Shown: positions 9,501 through 17,929 of the stretch, one piece after another | Position numbering within the stretch: position 1 is the first letter of the stretch | How the letters are laid out: every line of letters starts with the position of its first letter | Assembly (NCBI RefSeq): GCF_000383855.1 | Contig: NZ_KB912877.1 | Span: 378,465 to 442,464, forward strand | Source of the DNA: Methylobacter marinus A45 | Lineage (GTDB): Bacteria; Pseudomonadota; Gammaproteobacteria; Methylococcales; Methylomonadaceae | DNA length: 64,000 nucleotides | Direction of reading: 5' to 3' | Notes under the pieces: generated by a model | Database searches by the model: none | What the model saw: only the letters and a program-made list of their open reading frames with translations | What the model was told of the DNA's origin: nothing | Position numbers and translations under genes: made by a program

Positions 9501-10238
9501 GCACTGATCGCGTTCCTGTTCCAACGCTTTTCGATCGGGCTCTGCCAGCGGCAGCTGATTCTGCAACTGCTCTTCGATGCGTCTGAGCGCCTCTTTTTCC
9601 TGCTTGGCGCGCTCGAAGGCCGCGATCGACAGTTCGGAATAAATATCGGTGCCGGTGATGCGCTCGAGCAGATTGGAGCGTTCGTCTTTCTTGGCTTTCA
9701 GGAACGCGGCAAAATCGCCCTGCGCCAGCAGCACCGAACGCCGGAACTGGTCGAAATTGAGGTCGATTTTTTCACTGATCGCTTCCAGCGTGCTCTTTTT
9801 GCCCTGCCCTATGCGCAGGCCGCTGGCGGTATGAGTCAGCGTGATGTCCTGGGGCTGAAGCCGGCCGGTCGCCTTGCCGCGCGCCTTGCTGACTTCCCAA
9901 CGCGCCCGATAGGCCTGCTTGTCCTTGCCGATAAAATCGACCTCGGCAAACCCCGAGGCCGTGCCGCGCCGCAATATCGAGCGCACGTCGTTGCTGGTCA
10001 CGCGCAGGTTTTCATCCTCGTCCCTGTGCCCGACCGCAAACCCGTGTCCTTCGGGCAGACGCGGTATTTTGTCGTACAGCGCCAGACACAGGGCGTCCAG
10101 TATCGTGCTCTTGCCAGCGCCGGTGTGACCGGTGATGGCGAACAGGCCGACCTGCGCGAGCGGGCCATCGTCCAGTGAAATCTCAAACTCGCCGGCCAGG
10201 CTGGCCAGGTTTTTGCCGCGAATCGCCAGAATGCGCAT
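6501..10238 (-). CDS. sbcC: Exonuclease SbcC, ATPase subunit
   Basis: 1245 residues, SMC/Rad50-like. The Walker A motif GHTGAGKS is at residues 37-44. Two long Gln/Glu/Ala-rich coiled coils flank a zinc hook, CPVC, near residue 615. The ABC signature SLSGGESF lies near 1151, and Walker B plus D-loop (LFIDEGFGSLD) near 1180. With SbcD it forms the nuclease that cleaves hairpins and processes double-strand ends during replication and repair. It overlaps the sbcD stop by one base (TGATG), so the pair is translationally coupled. The length is somewhat greater than in E. coli (1048 residues), mainly in the coiled coils. Confidence 0.97.
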   Translation of the reverse strand: MRILAIRGKNLASLAGEFEISLDDGPLAQVGLFAITGHTGAGKSTILDALCLALYDKIPRLPEGHGFAVGHRDEDENLRVTSNDVRSILRRGTASGFAEVDFIGKDKQAYRARWEVSKARGKATGRLQPQDITLTHTASGLRIGQGKKSTLEAISEKIDLNFDQFRRSVLLAQGDFAAFLKAKKDERSNLLERITGTDIYSELSIAAFERAKQEKEALRRIEEQLQNQLPLAEPDRKALEQERDQCVALLDDLEKAINANQQTLDWYTALNNLKAAEQAAGEAFEHRRKAWDDAEADRLLIEKVEAAQPLKTLLAQYEAALTEVRDAQQKLQAGGELQETAEFRLKAAKQQATVAADALQAAEKNRHDAQPLLNKVRDLDTRIEIMQVNINALTAEQIRLQEQLEDAQTHHQRLLAQQAEKTDRLQQLNVWLDENQAFKTIAVEWSRWQGELERYQVLAARKIDCENRLNTCKDSVDGDEQQLAGIKKAIMESLQEQERQQARLDPLKQQAGQYSLEDLNRTKDELETKRAQASAALKLAEEARGLQQAMTQDGDRLATIGQALTDAAGQLETAIRQQAVNSTALEEAKKALALIQAATHKNAQEFRDLLQPDQPCPVCGALKHPWRSHSTVGSPLDGAQQARVKELESEKVALIKSVAGLNNLIAQKQEQQTALEQQITQTQAKLADCRNEWNMLTLPDKTDLAVTDAGLLPWLEQQAEQLMVEWERIKQQEKQAIELQKQIKTAQDLFDAAKQKQETLVGQQAALDSRLAENKANLKHFYDQLQELEIQWDAQSGLLQAPFGQIDDWQSDLARDAEQFRQNLASQVGQWQQAAQEVEATTRDLADIKHEEKLSAQTLEQCRKLFQAKQTDITQQIEGKQKLSEERNALLPHAEGETADIYEQALHRKVQAAKAAHQQASDNAAQAETDLATQQQNQRHWRDETDRRSGNLEKAGNMLNQALATQGIDLDGLKPLLEKDETWLSEQKADRLKLEHALHEAAALLKVKADDRRRHETHAPLETEELALQIAQELRQQRQNLNSQKEEKLILLREDDKKIIAGSHLKAELEQQQERWQQWESLNDLIGSKNGAKFRGFAQSLTLEALLAHSNRHLEDFARRYRLQRVPGSELELQIIDRDMADDVRSVHSLSGGESFLVSLALALGLASLSSNKTQVESLFIDEGFGSLDPETLDIAIASLDTLQALGRKVGVISHVPILVERIGARVMVEKQGGGRSRVFVEGNG

Positions 10239-11479
10239 CAGTCGCCTCCCTGCACGCTTTCGACCAGTTCATTGAATAGGGCTGTCAGGCTGTCCGGTGC
10301 ACTCTGGTCGTAGCGGTTCTGGTAGCAGCGCTGGAAAACGTCCATGGGTTGCAGTTCTTCCAATCGCTGTTCGATATTCGCATCGGCCAGGCTTTGTTGG
10401 CTGCCGCCATAGGCCGTCGATATTTTCAGCAGGCGCAGCGGCAGTCCGGCGATGGCTTCCTCGATCTGCTGGCGCAGGCCCGGTTCCGGCTTGTCGAGCC
10501 GGATTCTGAGTTCCACGAACGGGGTTTGCTCAATCGGCAGTTCGTGGTCGAGATCCAGACGCTCCAGTTGCGCGATGACGTCGGCTAATACCGCGAAGTT
10601 CTTGCCGTCAGGGATTCTGATCATCTCGACGCCGCGCGGAATTTGAACGGCGACCGTTTCCACCTGCCCCGCCTCGATATCAATCTGCCGCACTTGATGC
10701 CGATAGTCGGCTTCATCGAAGGACAGCGGTATCGGTGAGCCGCTGTAGCGGATATGCTCGTGCGGCCCGACTTTTTGCGCCAGATGCAGATGGCCCAGGG
10801 CGACATAGGCGACGTTGCCGGAGAATATATCGACCGGCAGCGCGTGCTGGTTGCCGCCCAGGATTTTGCGCTCGCTCAGTTCCGACACGCGGCCGTCTAC
10901 CATGTAGCAATGACCGGTCAGGACCAGACTCGCGCCGTTGCCGGACTTTTTCTGGAGCTGTTCAGATAACTGTCCATACAGGTCTTTAACGCCGGCGATC
11001 AAGGGATCGCCGGCCTCGCCATTGCCGGGCAGATCGGCATGGCGCAGAAACGGCATGGCGCCGCACCAGGCCTTGATGGCTCCTTTGGCATCGGTCAGCG
11101 GCACGATCAACCGATCCCAGTCGATTGTTCCGTCGGGTTTGCGCACCAGTCCGCCGACGACATGCACGCCCAGCGCTTTCAGTATCGGCGAAGGCGCATC
11201 GAGCCGGCTTGCCGAGTCGTGATTGCCGCCGATCAGCACGATATCCAGTTGAGGCTGCCGTGTTCTGGCGTTGACCAGGAATTCATAAAGTTGCGCCTGC
11301 GCGAGCGCCGAGGGGTTGGCGGTATCGAAAATGTCGCCGGCGACGATCAATGCGTCAACCTGTCTGTCTTGCATGGCCTGCAGCAACCAGGCCAGGAACT
11401 GCCGGTGTTCGGAGTGTCGCGATACGCCGTGCAGGTGATGGCCGAGATGCCAGTCGGCTGTATGGAAGAGTCTTAACAT
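10238..11479 (-). CDS. sbcD: Exonuclease SbcD, nuclease subunit
   Basis: 413 residues with the Mre11-type phosphoesterase motifs in order: TADWHLGHHLHG (residues 7-18), VAGDIFD, GGNHDS, then GHCYMVDG and LGHLHLAQ. These bind the two catalytic metal ions. It works with SbcC encoded directly downstream. The start at 11479 gives the canonical N-terminus MLRLFHTADWHLG. The next gene upstream (yfbR-like) is on the same strand 25 bases away, so the three may be co-transcribed. Confidence 0.97.
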   Translation of the reverse strand: MLRLFHTADWHLGHHLHGVSRHSEHRQFLAWLLQAMQDRQVDALIVAGDIFDTANPSALAQAQLYEFLVNARTRQPQLDIVLIGGNHDSASRLDAPSPILKALGVHVVGGLVRKPDGTIDWDRLIVPLTDAKGAIKAWCGAMPFLRHADLPGNGEAGDPLIAGVKDLYGQLSEQLQKKSGNGASLVLTGHCYMVDGRVSELSERKILGGNQHALPVDIFSGNVAYVALGHLHLAQKVGPHEHIRYSGSPIPLSFDEADYRHQVRQIDIEAGQVETVAVQIPRGVEMIRIPDGKNFAVLADVIAQLERLDLDHELPIEQTPFVELRIRLDKPEPGLRQQIEEAIAGLPLRLLKISTAYGGSQQSLADANIEQRLEELQPMDVFQRCYQNRYDQSAPDSLTALFNELVESVQGGD

Positions 11480-11504
11480 GTGGTATGTCCCTAATGTTGC
11501 CAGC

Positions 11505-12119
11505 TCAGTAGGTTTTCATGAGGCCGTCCAGGGTCAGTCCGCAACTGGGCACGAACGCCTGCATGAAAAACATGACTTCGGGCTGATCGGATTCGCCGAT
11601 TGTTTTGGCCAGGTGCTCGGCGGCCATCTCGAATTCGGTGTTGCCGGCTTTCAGCTCGGCCTGGCATTTGAGGTAGGCTGAGATCTTGTCGGCGGCCTTG
11701 ATGATGCGCACATGCTCTTCCGGCATGTGGTCATGATGAATCAGCGTCTTAAAATCGGCCTGCAGTTCCGCCGGCAACAGATTCAGAAGTTCCTTCTCGG
11801 CCTGTTTTTCAATCTGCTTGTAAGCCGTGCTGATTTCCTCGGAGTGGTATTTGATCGGTGTCGGCAGATCACCGGTGATCACTTCGGTGATATCGTGGTA
11901 CAAGGACGCGGCGGCGACGGCATTGGCATCGACATTACCGTCGTAATAGCGGTTTTTGATCAGGGCCAGCGTATGCGCGATGACGGAGACTTCCCAGCTG
12001 TGCTCCATGACGTTCTCGTCATGGGCATTGCGTTTGAGCCCCCAGCGCTTGATCCAGCGCAATCTTGATAAATAGGCGTAAAAGCTGCTTGTTATCGTTG
12101 TTTCTTTCGTCGTTTTCAT
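11505..12119 (-). CDS. yfbR: HD-domain 5'-deoxynucleotidase, YfbR type
   Basis: About 204 residues from the ATG at 12119; a TTG six codons upstream is an alternative. The HD metal motifs are visible: EHSWEV near residue 40, YHDITEVITGDLPTPIKYHS (H-D pair and the GDLPTP signature), and a late Asp in KAADKISAYLKC. E. coli YfbR dephosphorylates deoxynucleoside monophosphates and tunes dNTP pools. The alignment with that protein is close across its whole length, including the LKCQAEL block. It lies just upstream of sbcDC. Confidence 0.88.
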   Translation of the reverse strand: MKTTKETTITSSFYAYLSRLRWIKRWGLKRNAHDENVMEHSWEVSVIAHTLALIKNRYYDGNVDANAVAAASLYHDITEVITGDLPTPIKYHSEEISTAYKQIEKQAEKELLNLLPAELQADFKTLIHHDHMPEEHVRIIKAADKISAYLKCQAELKAGNTEFEMAAEHLAKTIGESDQPEVMFFMQAFVPSCGLTLDGLMKTY

Positions 12120-12260
12120 ACGGATGATTAATAGCAATCGGGATTTTATTGCACATGATACTGAATATCAGCCATTTTTGCTGCACTGTCATCGGGGCGC
12201 CCCTACGCTATAGCTGCTATAATGCCGCTCGACCCGCATTCTAACTATTTGAAAAACATC

Positions 12261-13181
12261 ATGCTTATTCAGTGGTACCCCGGCCATATGCACAAGGCCA
12301 GCACAGAGATCAAACACATCCTGCCTCAGGTTGACCTGATCATTGAAATTCTGGATGCGCGCATTCCGTTCAGCAGCGAGAATCCGATGCTGAAAACCCT
12401 GCGCGGCGACAAGCCCTGCATCAAGGTGCTCAGCAAAAGCGATCTCGCCGACCCGGACCTGACGCAGCAATGGCAAATCTATCTGGAACGGGAAAAAGGC
12501 GTCAAGACCCTGGCGTTGACCGTCGAGCAACCCGAAAAAATGCGCCAGATCGCCGATCTGTGTCACAAGATGCTGCCCGGCAGGGACAGCAACGGCCGGC
12601 TGATACAAGCCCTGATCATGGGCATACCGAATGTCGGCAAGTCCACGCTGATCAATATCCTAGCCGGCCGGATTATCGCCAAGACCGGCAACGAACCGGC
12701 CATCACCAAAACCCAGCAGCGTATCGACATCGGCAACGGCATCGTCCTGTGGGATACACCCGGCGTGCTCTGGCCCAATGTCGAAAACCGGAACAGCGGC
12801 TACCGGCTGGCGACCACGGGCGCGATCAAGGACACGGCCATCAATCATGAACATATCGCCTTTTTCGCGGCCGAGTATCTGTTAAAACAGTACCCCGACC
12901 TGCTGAAGGCCCGCTATCAGATCGAGCAACTGCCGGACGGCGAGCAGGCGCTTATGGAAACTATCGGCAAAAATCGCGGCTGTCTGCGTTCGGGCGGACG
13001 TGTGGATATGGATAAGGTTGCCAAACTGCTGCTGTCCGAATTGCGTTCCGGCACGATCGGTCGCATCAGCCTGGAAACGCCGGCCATGATGGAACGGGAA
13101 CTGGCCGAACTGGCGGTTATCCGCGAGCAGAAAGCGGCGAAGAAACTGGCCAGGAAACAGAAGTGGAAGGATTCGAAATAA
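12261..13181 (+). CDS. ylqF: Ribosome assembly GTPase RbgA/YlqF
   Basis: 306 residues from the ATG at 12261, which gives the family N-terminus LIQWYPGHMHKA; an ATG-containing frame reaching 12222 is less likely. The GTPase motifs are circularly permuted: G4 (SKSDL) comes first, then G1 (GIPNVGKST), then G3 (DTPGVLWP). The C-terminal helical domain ends in a basic tail (KKLARKQKWK). Family members assist late assembly of the large ribosomal subunit. A -10-like TATAAT lies at 12218-12223, without a clear -35. Confidence 0.93.
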   Translation: MLIQWYPGHMHKASTEIKHILPQVDLIIEILDARIPFSSENPMLKTLRGDKPCIKVLSKSDLADPDLTQQWQIYLEREKGVKTLALTVEQPEKMRQIADLCHKMLPGRDSNGRLIQALIMGIPNVGKSTLINILAGRIIAKTGNEPAITKTQQRIDIGNGIVLWDTPGVLWPNVENRNSGYRLATTGAIKDTAINHEHIAFFAAEYLLKQYPDLLKARYQIEQLPDGEQALMETIGKNRGCLRSGGRVDMDKVAKLLLSELRSGTIGRISLETPAMMERELAELAVIREQKAAKKLARKQKWKDSK

Positions 13182-13187
13182 TTCTGT

Positions 13188-13228
13188 AGGGGCGGATTTA
13201 TCCGCTCTGAGCGACTGAAGTCGCCCCT
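13188..13228. repeat. Nested palindromic intergenic element
   Basis: An outer stem AGGGGCG/CGCCCCT spans 13188-13228 and encloses two perfect hairpins, GCGGAT-TT-ATCCGC (13192-13205, sharing three bases with the outer arm) and GCGACT-GA-AGTCGC (13211-13224). The GCGACT..AGTCGC hairpin recurs at 19413-19428, and a GGGGCGCCCC palindrome occurs at 12194-12203. These look like members of a dispersed repeat family. Confidence 0.55.
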
Positions 13229-13240
13229 CCATCTTCTGTA

Positions 13241-13277
13241 AAAAAGCCGATAAATGCGCTGCATTTATCGGCTTTTT
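13241..13277. terminator. Bidirectional intrinsic terminator between ylqF and nadA
   Basis: A perfect 17-base stem, AAAAAGCCGATAAATGC paired with GCATTTATCGGCTTTTT, with a three-base loop. The A-tract and T-tract make it active in both directions, which suits the convergent genes on either side. Confidence 0.9.
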
Positions 13278-13303
13278 ATGCAGTAAAGCTTTGCGAGTAT
13301 TTC

Positions 13304-13323
13304 GGGTCGAATGAATTCGACCC
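13304..13323. repeat. Perfect palindrome GGGTCGAAT-GA-ATTCGACCC
   Basis: A nine-base stem with a two-base loop, lying between the ylqF/nadA terminator and the nadA stop. It has no T-run and is not part of the terminator. Probably another dispersed intergenic repeat. Confidence 0.45.
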
Positions 13324-13348
13324 TACAACTGCTGATATCAAATAAAAA

Positions 13349-14446
13349 CTATTTTATAGCTAACATATTATCTAGGGCTTCCTTGGCCAGTTTGGCCACG
13401 TCGGCAGGCACGGAGATCCGGTTGACGACATGGCCTTCCACCAGATTTTCCAGAACCCAGGCCAAATGTTGCGGATCGGTTCTGAACATGGTGGAACACA
13501 TGCACAGCATGGGCGACATGAAATGCACGTTCTTGCCCTGTGCTTTGCATTCCTCGTTCAAACGATTGACCAGGTTCAGTTCCGTCGCAACCAGCCAGCG
13601 CGTGTTCGGCTCCGCTTCGCGCACGGTCTTGAGAATGTATTCCGTAGAGCCGATGTAATCGGATTTCTGGCACACTTCAAAGCAGGCTTCCGGATGCGAA
13701 ATCACCTTCGTTTCGGGATAACGCTGCAGGAAGTTATCGACATGTTCCGGCTGGAACGCCTGGTGCACGGAACAATAGCCGCTCCACAGAATCATCTTGG
13801 CATTGCGGACTTGCTCGGCCGTCAGCCCACCCATGGGCTTGGTGAAGTCCCAAACCACCATTTCCTCCAGCGGAATACCCATCCGGTAGGCGGTATTGCG
13901 GCCTAAGTGCTGGTCGGGGAAAAACAGGATTTTTTCGCGGCGCGCGAAGCTCCATTCCAGGATTTTCTGGGCATTGGACGACGTACAGACGATGCCGCCA
14001 TGCTCGCCGCAGAAGGCTTTCAGGTCGGCAGCCGAGTTAATGTAAGTGACGGGCGTGACTTCAGCTTCCACATCCAGAATTTCAGCCAGCTCGTGCCAGC
14101 ATTTCTGCACCTTGATCAGGTTGGCCATGTCCGCCATGGAACAGCCGGCCGCCATGTCCGGCAATATGGCGATCTGCTCGGGCCTGGACAGAATGTCGGC
14201 CACTTCGGCCATGAAATGTACACCGCAGAACACGATGTATTCGGCGTCGGACTGGGCCGCTTCCCGGGACAGCTTCAATGAATCGCCGGTCAAGTCAGCA
14301 TGCTTGAAAACCTCATCACGTTGATAATGATGACCTAGAACAACACAACGACTGCCCAGCTTTTCCTTGGCGGCAACAATGCGCGCTTCGCACTCCTCGT
14401 CACTGAGCAATGCATAATCTTGAATGGATAATGCGGTATCGGTCAT
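13349..14446 (-). CDS. nadA: Quinolinate synthase A
   Basis: 365 residues from the ATG at 14446 (MTDTALSIQDYALL). The open frame continues upstream to 14578, but that extension is not protein-like. NadA condenses iminoaspartate with dihydroxyacetone phosphate to quinolinate in NAD biosynthesis, using a [4Fe-4S] cluster. The three expected cysteine regions are seen: FCGVHFMAE, SGYCSVHQ and CMCSTMF. The substrate motif GHHYQRDEV is near the N-terminus. It is a single gene between two hairpins; nadB and nadC are not nearby. Confidence 0.96.
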   Translation of the reverse strand: MTDTALSIQDYALLSDEECEARIVAAKEKLGSRCVVLGHHYQRDEVFKHADLTGDSLKLSREAAQSDAEYIVFCGVHFMAEVADILSRPEQIAILPDMAAGCSMADMANLIKVQKCWHELAEILDVEAEVTPVTYINSAADLKAFCGEHGGIVCTSSNAQKILEWSFARREKILFFPDQHLGRNTAYRMGIPLEEMVVWDFTKPMGGLTAEQVRNAKMILWSGYCSVHQAFQPEHVDNFLQRYPETKVISHPEACFEVCQKSDYIGSTEYILKTVREAEPNTRWLVATELNLVNRLNEECKAQGKNVHFMSPMLCMCSTMFRTDPQHLAWVLENLVEGHVVNRISVPADVAKLAKEALDNMLAIK

Positions 14447-14545
14447 TATAAAGACAAACCTTAACAGAGAATAATTTGATAACTCACAACGGACACGATG
14501 GAACGAAGTATTTAATTTACTAAGACCCTTCCTTCCCGATATAGT

Positions 14546-14579
14546 TTTGCCTCCGCCGCATATTTTACGGCGGAGCAAA
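14546..14579. terminator. Stable hairpin between aspS and nadA
   Basis: CTCCGCCG pairs with CGGCGGAG around a nine-base loop, extended by TTTG/CAAA with one bulged base. It lies just after the aspS stop on the minus strand. The flanking T-run is weak in the direction of aspS transcription, so it may stabilise the mRNA rather than terminate. Confidence 0.45.
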
Positions 14580-14596
14580 TGTTGGACAGGCTTATC

Positions 14597-16378
14597 TTAC
14601 GATGCCTTGACTGCCGGTTTCAGCAACCGGATGCCCAGTTCGCGCAACTGCGCATCATCGACGACAGCCGGCGCACTGACTAAAGGACAGGACGCTGATT
14701 GTGTTTTAGGGAAGGCAATCACATCGCGGATCGAGTGCGATCCGGTCATCAGCATGACCAGGCGGTCGAGTCCGAACGCCATTCCGCCGTGCGGCGGTGC
14801 GCCGTATTTCAGCGCCTCGAGCAGGAAGCCGAATTTTTCCTTGGCCTCGTCCTCGTCAATGCCCAGAATCTTTAGCACGATCTGCTGCATCGCTGTTCGA
14901 TTGATACGAATCGAGCCGCCGCCGACTTCAGTGCCGTTCAATACCAGGTCATAGGCGCGTGACAACGCCGCGCCAGGGTTGGCCAGCAATTCTTCGACCG
15001 AGCAACTGGGCGCCGTGAACGGATGGTGAATGGCATTCCAGCGCTGACTCTTGTCGTCCCATTCGAACATCGGGAAATCGATCACCCAAACCGGCTTCCA
15101 GTCGCCTTCCAGTAGGTTGAGATCGTGGCCCAGCTTGACCCGTAGCGCTCCCATCGCTTCGTTGACGACGTGCGCCTTGTCGGCGCCGAAGAAAATCAGA
15201 TCGCCGGTCTGAGCGCCGGTCTTGGTCAGCACTTGCTCCCAGACTTCGGCCGGTGCGAATTTGACGATCGGCGACTGCAGGCCGTCGATGCCGCCATTGC
15301 GGTCGTTGACTTTGATATAAGCCAGACCCTTGGCGCCGTATATACCGACGTATTTGGTCAAGTCCTCGATATCCTTGCGGCTCAGATCGCCGCCGTTAGG
15401 CAGGCGCAAGGCCACGACACGACCGTTGGGATCGTTGGCAGGACCCGAGAAGACTTTGAAATCGACCGCTTTCATTTCCTCGGCGATATCGACCAGTTCC
15501 AGCGGAATTCGCAGATCGGGACGGTCGACGCCGAACCGGGACATCGCTTCCTGATAAGTCATGCGCGGGAAAGTGGCATCGAGTTGCACATCGATGATTT
15601 CCGCGAACAACTGACGGATCATCTCTTCCATGACCTCCATGATCTCGTTTTCATCCATGAAAGACGTTTCGATGTCGAGCTGGGTAAATTCAGGTTGTCT
15701 GTCGGCGCGCAAATCCTCGTCGCGGAAGCAGCGCACAACCTGATAGTAGCGGTCCATGCCGGCAACCATCAGTATTTGCTTGTAAAGCTGCGGCGACTGC
15801 GGCAAGGCAAAGAAGGCATTTTCATGCGTGCGGCTGGGCACGATGTAATCGCGCGCGCCTTCCGGCGTGGCCTTGGTCAGATAAGGCGTTTCAATCTCGA
15901 AAAATTCGTTATCGTCGAGGAAATTGCGCAAGGTACGCGTCACATCGCGGCGCACGCGCATTTTTTCCTGCATGGATGTGCGGCGTAGATCGATGTAGCG
16001 ATAACGCAGACGCATTTCCTCGTTGACCTCGATATCGCTTTCCACCGGGAAAGGCGGTGTTTCGGATTCGTTCAGTACTTCCACATTGCTGACCAGCACT
16101 TCAATTTCACCGGTATGCATGTTCGGATTAATCGTGCCTTCGGGACGATTGCGCACGATCCCTTCAACCTTTAAAACATATTCACTGCGTACACTTTCAG
16201 CGATGGCGAAAGTTTCAGGAGAATCAGGATCAAATACGACCTGCACCAGGCCGGCACGGTCTCTCAGATCAATAAAAATGACCCCGCCATGATCCCGGCG
16301 ACGATGAACCCAACCGCATAATTCAACGGCCTCCCCTAAATGTTCTTTGTTTAATTCTCCACACTTGTGGGTACGCAT
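14597..16378 (-). CDS. aspS: Aspartyl-tRNA synthetase
   Basis: 593 residues, the usual bacterial length. The N-terminal OB fold contains [20 protein letters not shown]. Class II motif 2 is seen as [20 protein letters not shown] and motif 3 as [11 protein letters not shown] near the C-terminus; the GAD insertion lies between. It charges tRNA-Asp (possibly also tRNA-Asn; gatCAB is not in the window). An FmdB-family zinc-ribbon gene lies upstream on the same strand, a common arrangement in proteobacteria. Confidence 0.98.
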   Translation of the reverse strand: MRTHKCGELNKEHLGEAVELCGWVHRRRDHGGVIFIDLRDRAGLVQVVFDPDSPETFAIAESVRSEYVLKVEGIVRNRPEGTINPNMHTGEIEVLVSNVEVLNESETPPFPVESDIEVNEEMRLRYRYIDLRRTSMQEKMRVRRDVTRTLRNFLDDNEFFEIETPYLTKATPEGARDYIVPSRTHENAFFALPQSPQLYKQILMVAGMDRYYQVVRCFRDEDLRADRQPEFTQLDIETSFMDENEIMEVMEEMIRQLFAEIIDVQLDATFPRMTYQEAMSRFGVDRPDLRIPLELVDIAEEMKAVDFKVFSGPANDPNGRVVALRLPNGGDLSRKDIEDLTKYVGIYGAKGLAYIKVNDRNGGIDGLQSPIVKFAPAEVWEQVLTKTGAQTGDLIFFGADKAHVVNEAMGALRVKLGHDLNLLEGDWKPVWVIDFPMFEWDDKSQRWNAIHHPFTAPSCSVEELLANPGAALSRAYDLVLNGTEVGGGSIRINRTAMQQIVLKILGIDEDEAKEKFGFLLEALKYGAPPHGGMAFGLDRLVMLMTGSHSIRDVIAFPKTQSASCPLVSAPAVVDDAQLRELGIRLLKPAVKAS

Positions 16379-16446
16379 AAGTTTTCTCTGTTAATCCAAA
16401 AAAGTTGTCGATATTACGTGCTTAAACCGGCTGTTGCAAGTCAGCC

Positions 16447-16731
16447 CTAATGACTGCTGTTACAGCTTCCGCCGCAGCAGCTCGCTGAGCCTGGAGAGCT
16501 GGTAGTGGTACTGGAGCTGCTGCTTTCGCCCGCTATGTTTTTCTTGGTACCGCTTTTGAAGTCAGTCTCATACCAGCCGCCGCCTTTTAACCGGAACCCG
16601 GCCGCTGAGATCTTTTTCATCAGCTCAGGTTGACTACAGGCCGGGCAGTGAATTAATGGCTCGTCGCTGAGTTTTTGCAACGCCTCGTGTTCATGACCGC
16701 ATGCTTGACATTGATATTCGTAAATTGGCAT
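16447..16731 (-). CDS. FmdB-family zinc-ribbon protein
   Basis: 94 residues starting at the ATG at 16731 (MPIYEYQCQACGHEHEALQK); an upstream extension to 16764 is unlikely. CxxC pairs at CQAC and CPAC form the zinc ribbon of the FmdB/CxxC_CXXC_SSSS family. The name of that family matches the serine/threonine-rich low-complexity tail and the terminal CCGGSC. It is the first gene of the likely aspS operon. The molecular role of the family is unclear. Confidence 0.9.
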   Translation of the reverse strand: MPIYEYQCQACGHEHEALQKLSDEPLIHCPACSQPELMKKISAAGFRLKGGGWYETDFKSGTKKNIAGESSSSSTTTSSPGSASCCGGSCNSSH

Positions 16732-16840
16732 TAGCCCCTCCGATAACAAAAAAATAATACCCAAAATAGGGGACTATGTTAGATTTTCAAGGTCCTTCCT
16801 ATAAAATACCTGCCTATTTTACAGAAGAATAACCCGCATA

Positions 16841-17875
16841 ATGAAAAAATTAACCATCACACGACCTGACGACTGGCATTTGCATGTCAGAACCGGCGCG
16901 ATTTTAAAAACCGTCATGCCTCATACCGCCAGGCAATTTGCCCGTGCCATCATCATGCCCAACCTGAAGCCGCCCGTGACGACCGTGGCACAGGCCCTGT
17001 CTTATCGGGAGGAAATTCTGCAGGCCGTGCCCGTCGGTCTGAATTTTACGCCGCTGATGACGCTTTATTTGACTGGCTCGACGAGTGCGTCTGAAATCAG
17101 CAAAGCCGCGGAATGCGAGCATGTACAAGCGTTCAAGCTGTATCCGGCCGGCGCCACAACCCATTCCGATGCCGGCATTAGTGATATCAAGGCCGCCTAC
17201 CCGCTGCTGGCGGCCCTGGAAAAGCACGACATGCCTTTGCTGATCCATGGCGAAGTTACTGACGAGGCATGTGACATCTTCGACCGGGAGCAGGTATTCG
17301 TCGACACCACCCTGACCGATATCAGCAGAAACTTCCCGGAACTGCGCATCGTAGTCGAGCATGTAACAACGGCGGAAGCCGTGCAGTTTGTGCAGTCGGC
17401 CGGCGCGCGCATTGCCGCCACCATCACGCCGCAGCATTTGATGTTCAACCGCAACGCCCTGCTGGCCGGCGGCATACGTCCGCATCATTACTGCCTGCCG
17501 ATCATCAAACGCGAGCACCATCGCCAGGCCTTGGTTGCCGCCGCCACCAGCGGCAATCCGAAATTCTTCCTGGGCACGGACAGCGCCCCGCATCCGACCT
17601 CGCTGAAGGAAGCCGCTTGCGGCTGCGCGGGCTGTTACAGCGCCCATGCCGCGCTGGAACTGTATGCCGAAGTCTTCGAACGGGCCGACGCATTGGATAA
17701 ACTGGAAGGTTTTGCGAGTTTCCACGGCGCCGATTTTTACCGTTTGCCGAGAAATTTGGACGTCGTCACGCTGGTGAAAACCCCCTGGAAAGTACCGGCG
17801 GCCTATGGCGAGCATTCGCTATCGATCACGCCGCTGAAAGCCGATGAAGAACTCGCCTGGCAAATACAGCAGTAG
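16841..17875 (+). CDS. pyrC: Dihydroorotase
   Basis: 344 residues, matching the short type II dihydroorotases such as E. coli PyrC (348). Metal ligands are visible: DDWHLHVRTG near residue 12, the lysine of FKLYPAGATTHSD (carbamylated in the family), HGEVTDE, VEHVTT and GTDSAPHP. It closes carbamoyl-aspartate to dihydroorotate in pyrimidine synthesis. It is a single gene, divergent from the aspS operon, and followed by a strong hairpin. Confidence 0.97.
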   Translation: MKKLTITRPDDWHLHVRTGAILKTVMPHTARQFARAIIMPNLKPPVTTVAQALSYREEILQAVPVGLNFTPLMTLYLTGSTSASEISKAAECEHVQAFKLYPAGATTHSDAGISDIKAAYPLLAALEKHDMPLLIHGEVTDEACDIFDREQVFVDTTLTDISRNFPELRIVVEHVTTAEAVQFVQSAGARIAATITPQHLMFNRNALLAGGIRPHHYCLPIIKREHHRQALVAAATSGNPKFFLGTDSAPHPTSLKEAACGCAGCYSAHAALELYAEVFERADALDKLEGFASFHGADFYRLPRNLDVVTLVKTPWKVPAAYGEHSLSITPLKADEELAWQIQQ

Positions 17876-17883
17876 CGCATAGC

Positions 17884-17917
17884 CCCCAGACAGCCGTCAA
17901 ATGCCGGCTGTCTGGGG
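17884..17917. terminator. Hairpin between convergent pyrC and mlaA
   Basis: CCCCAGACAGCCG pairs with CGGCTGTCTGGGG, a 13-base stem with an eight-base loop. No T-run follows on the plus strand, but its position between two convergent stops fits a shared transcript end. Confidence 0.65.
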
Positions 17918-17929
17918 ATAAAATGCCGG

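Noticed and set aside
8205-10178. Long open frames on the plus strand (8205-9125 and 9315-10178)
   Set aside because: They lie antisense to sbcC, whose coiled-coil codon bias leaves opposite frames open. The products are low-complexity with no family features.
15170-15988. 272-codon plus-strand frame
   Set aside because: Antisense shadow of aspS, which is certain from its class II motifs.
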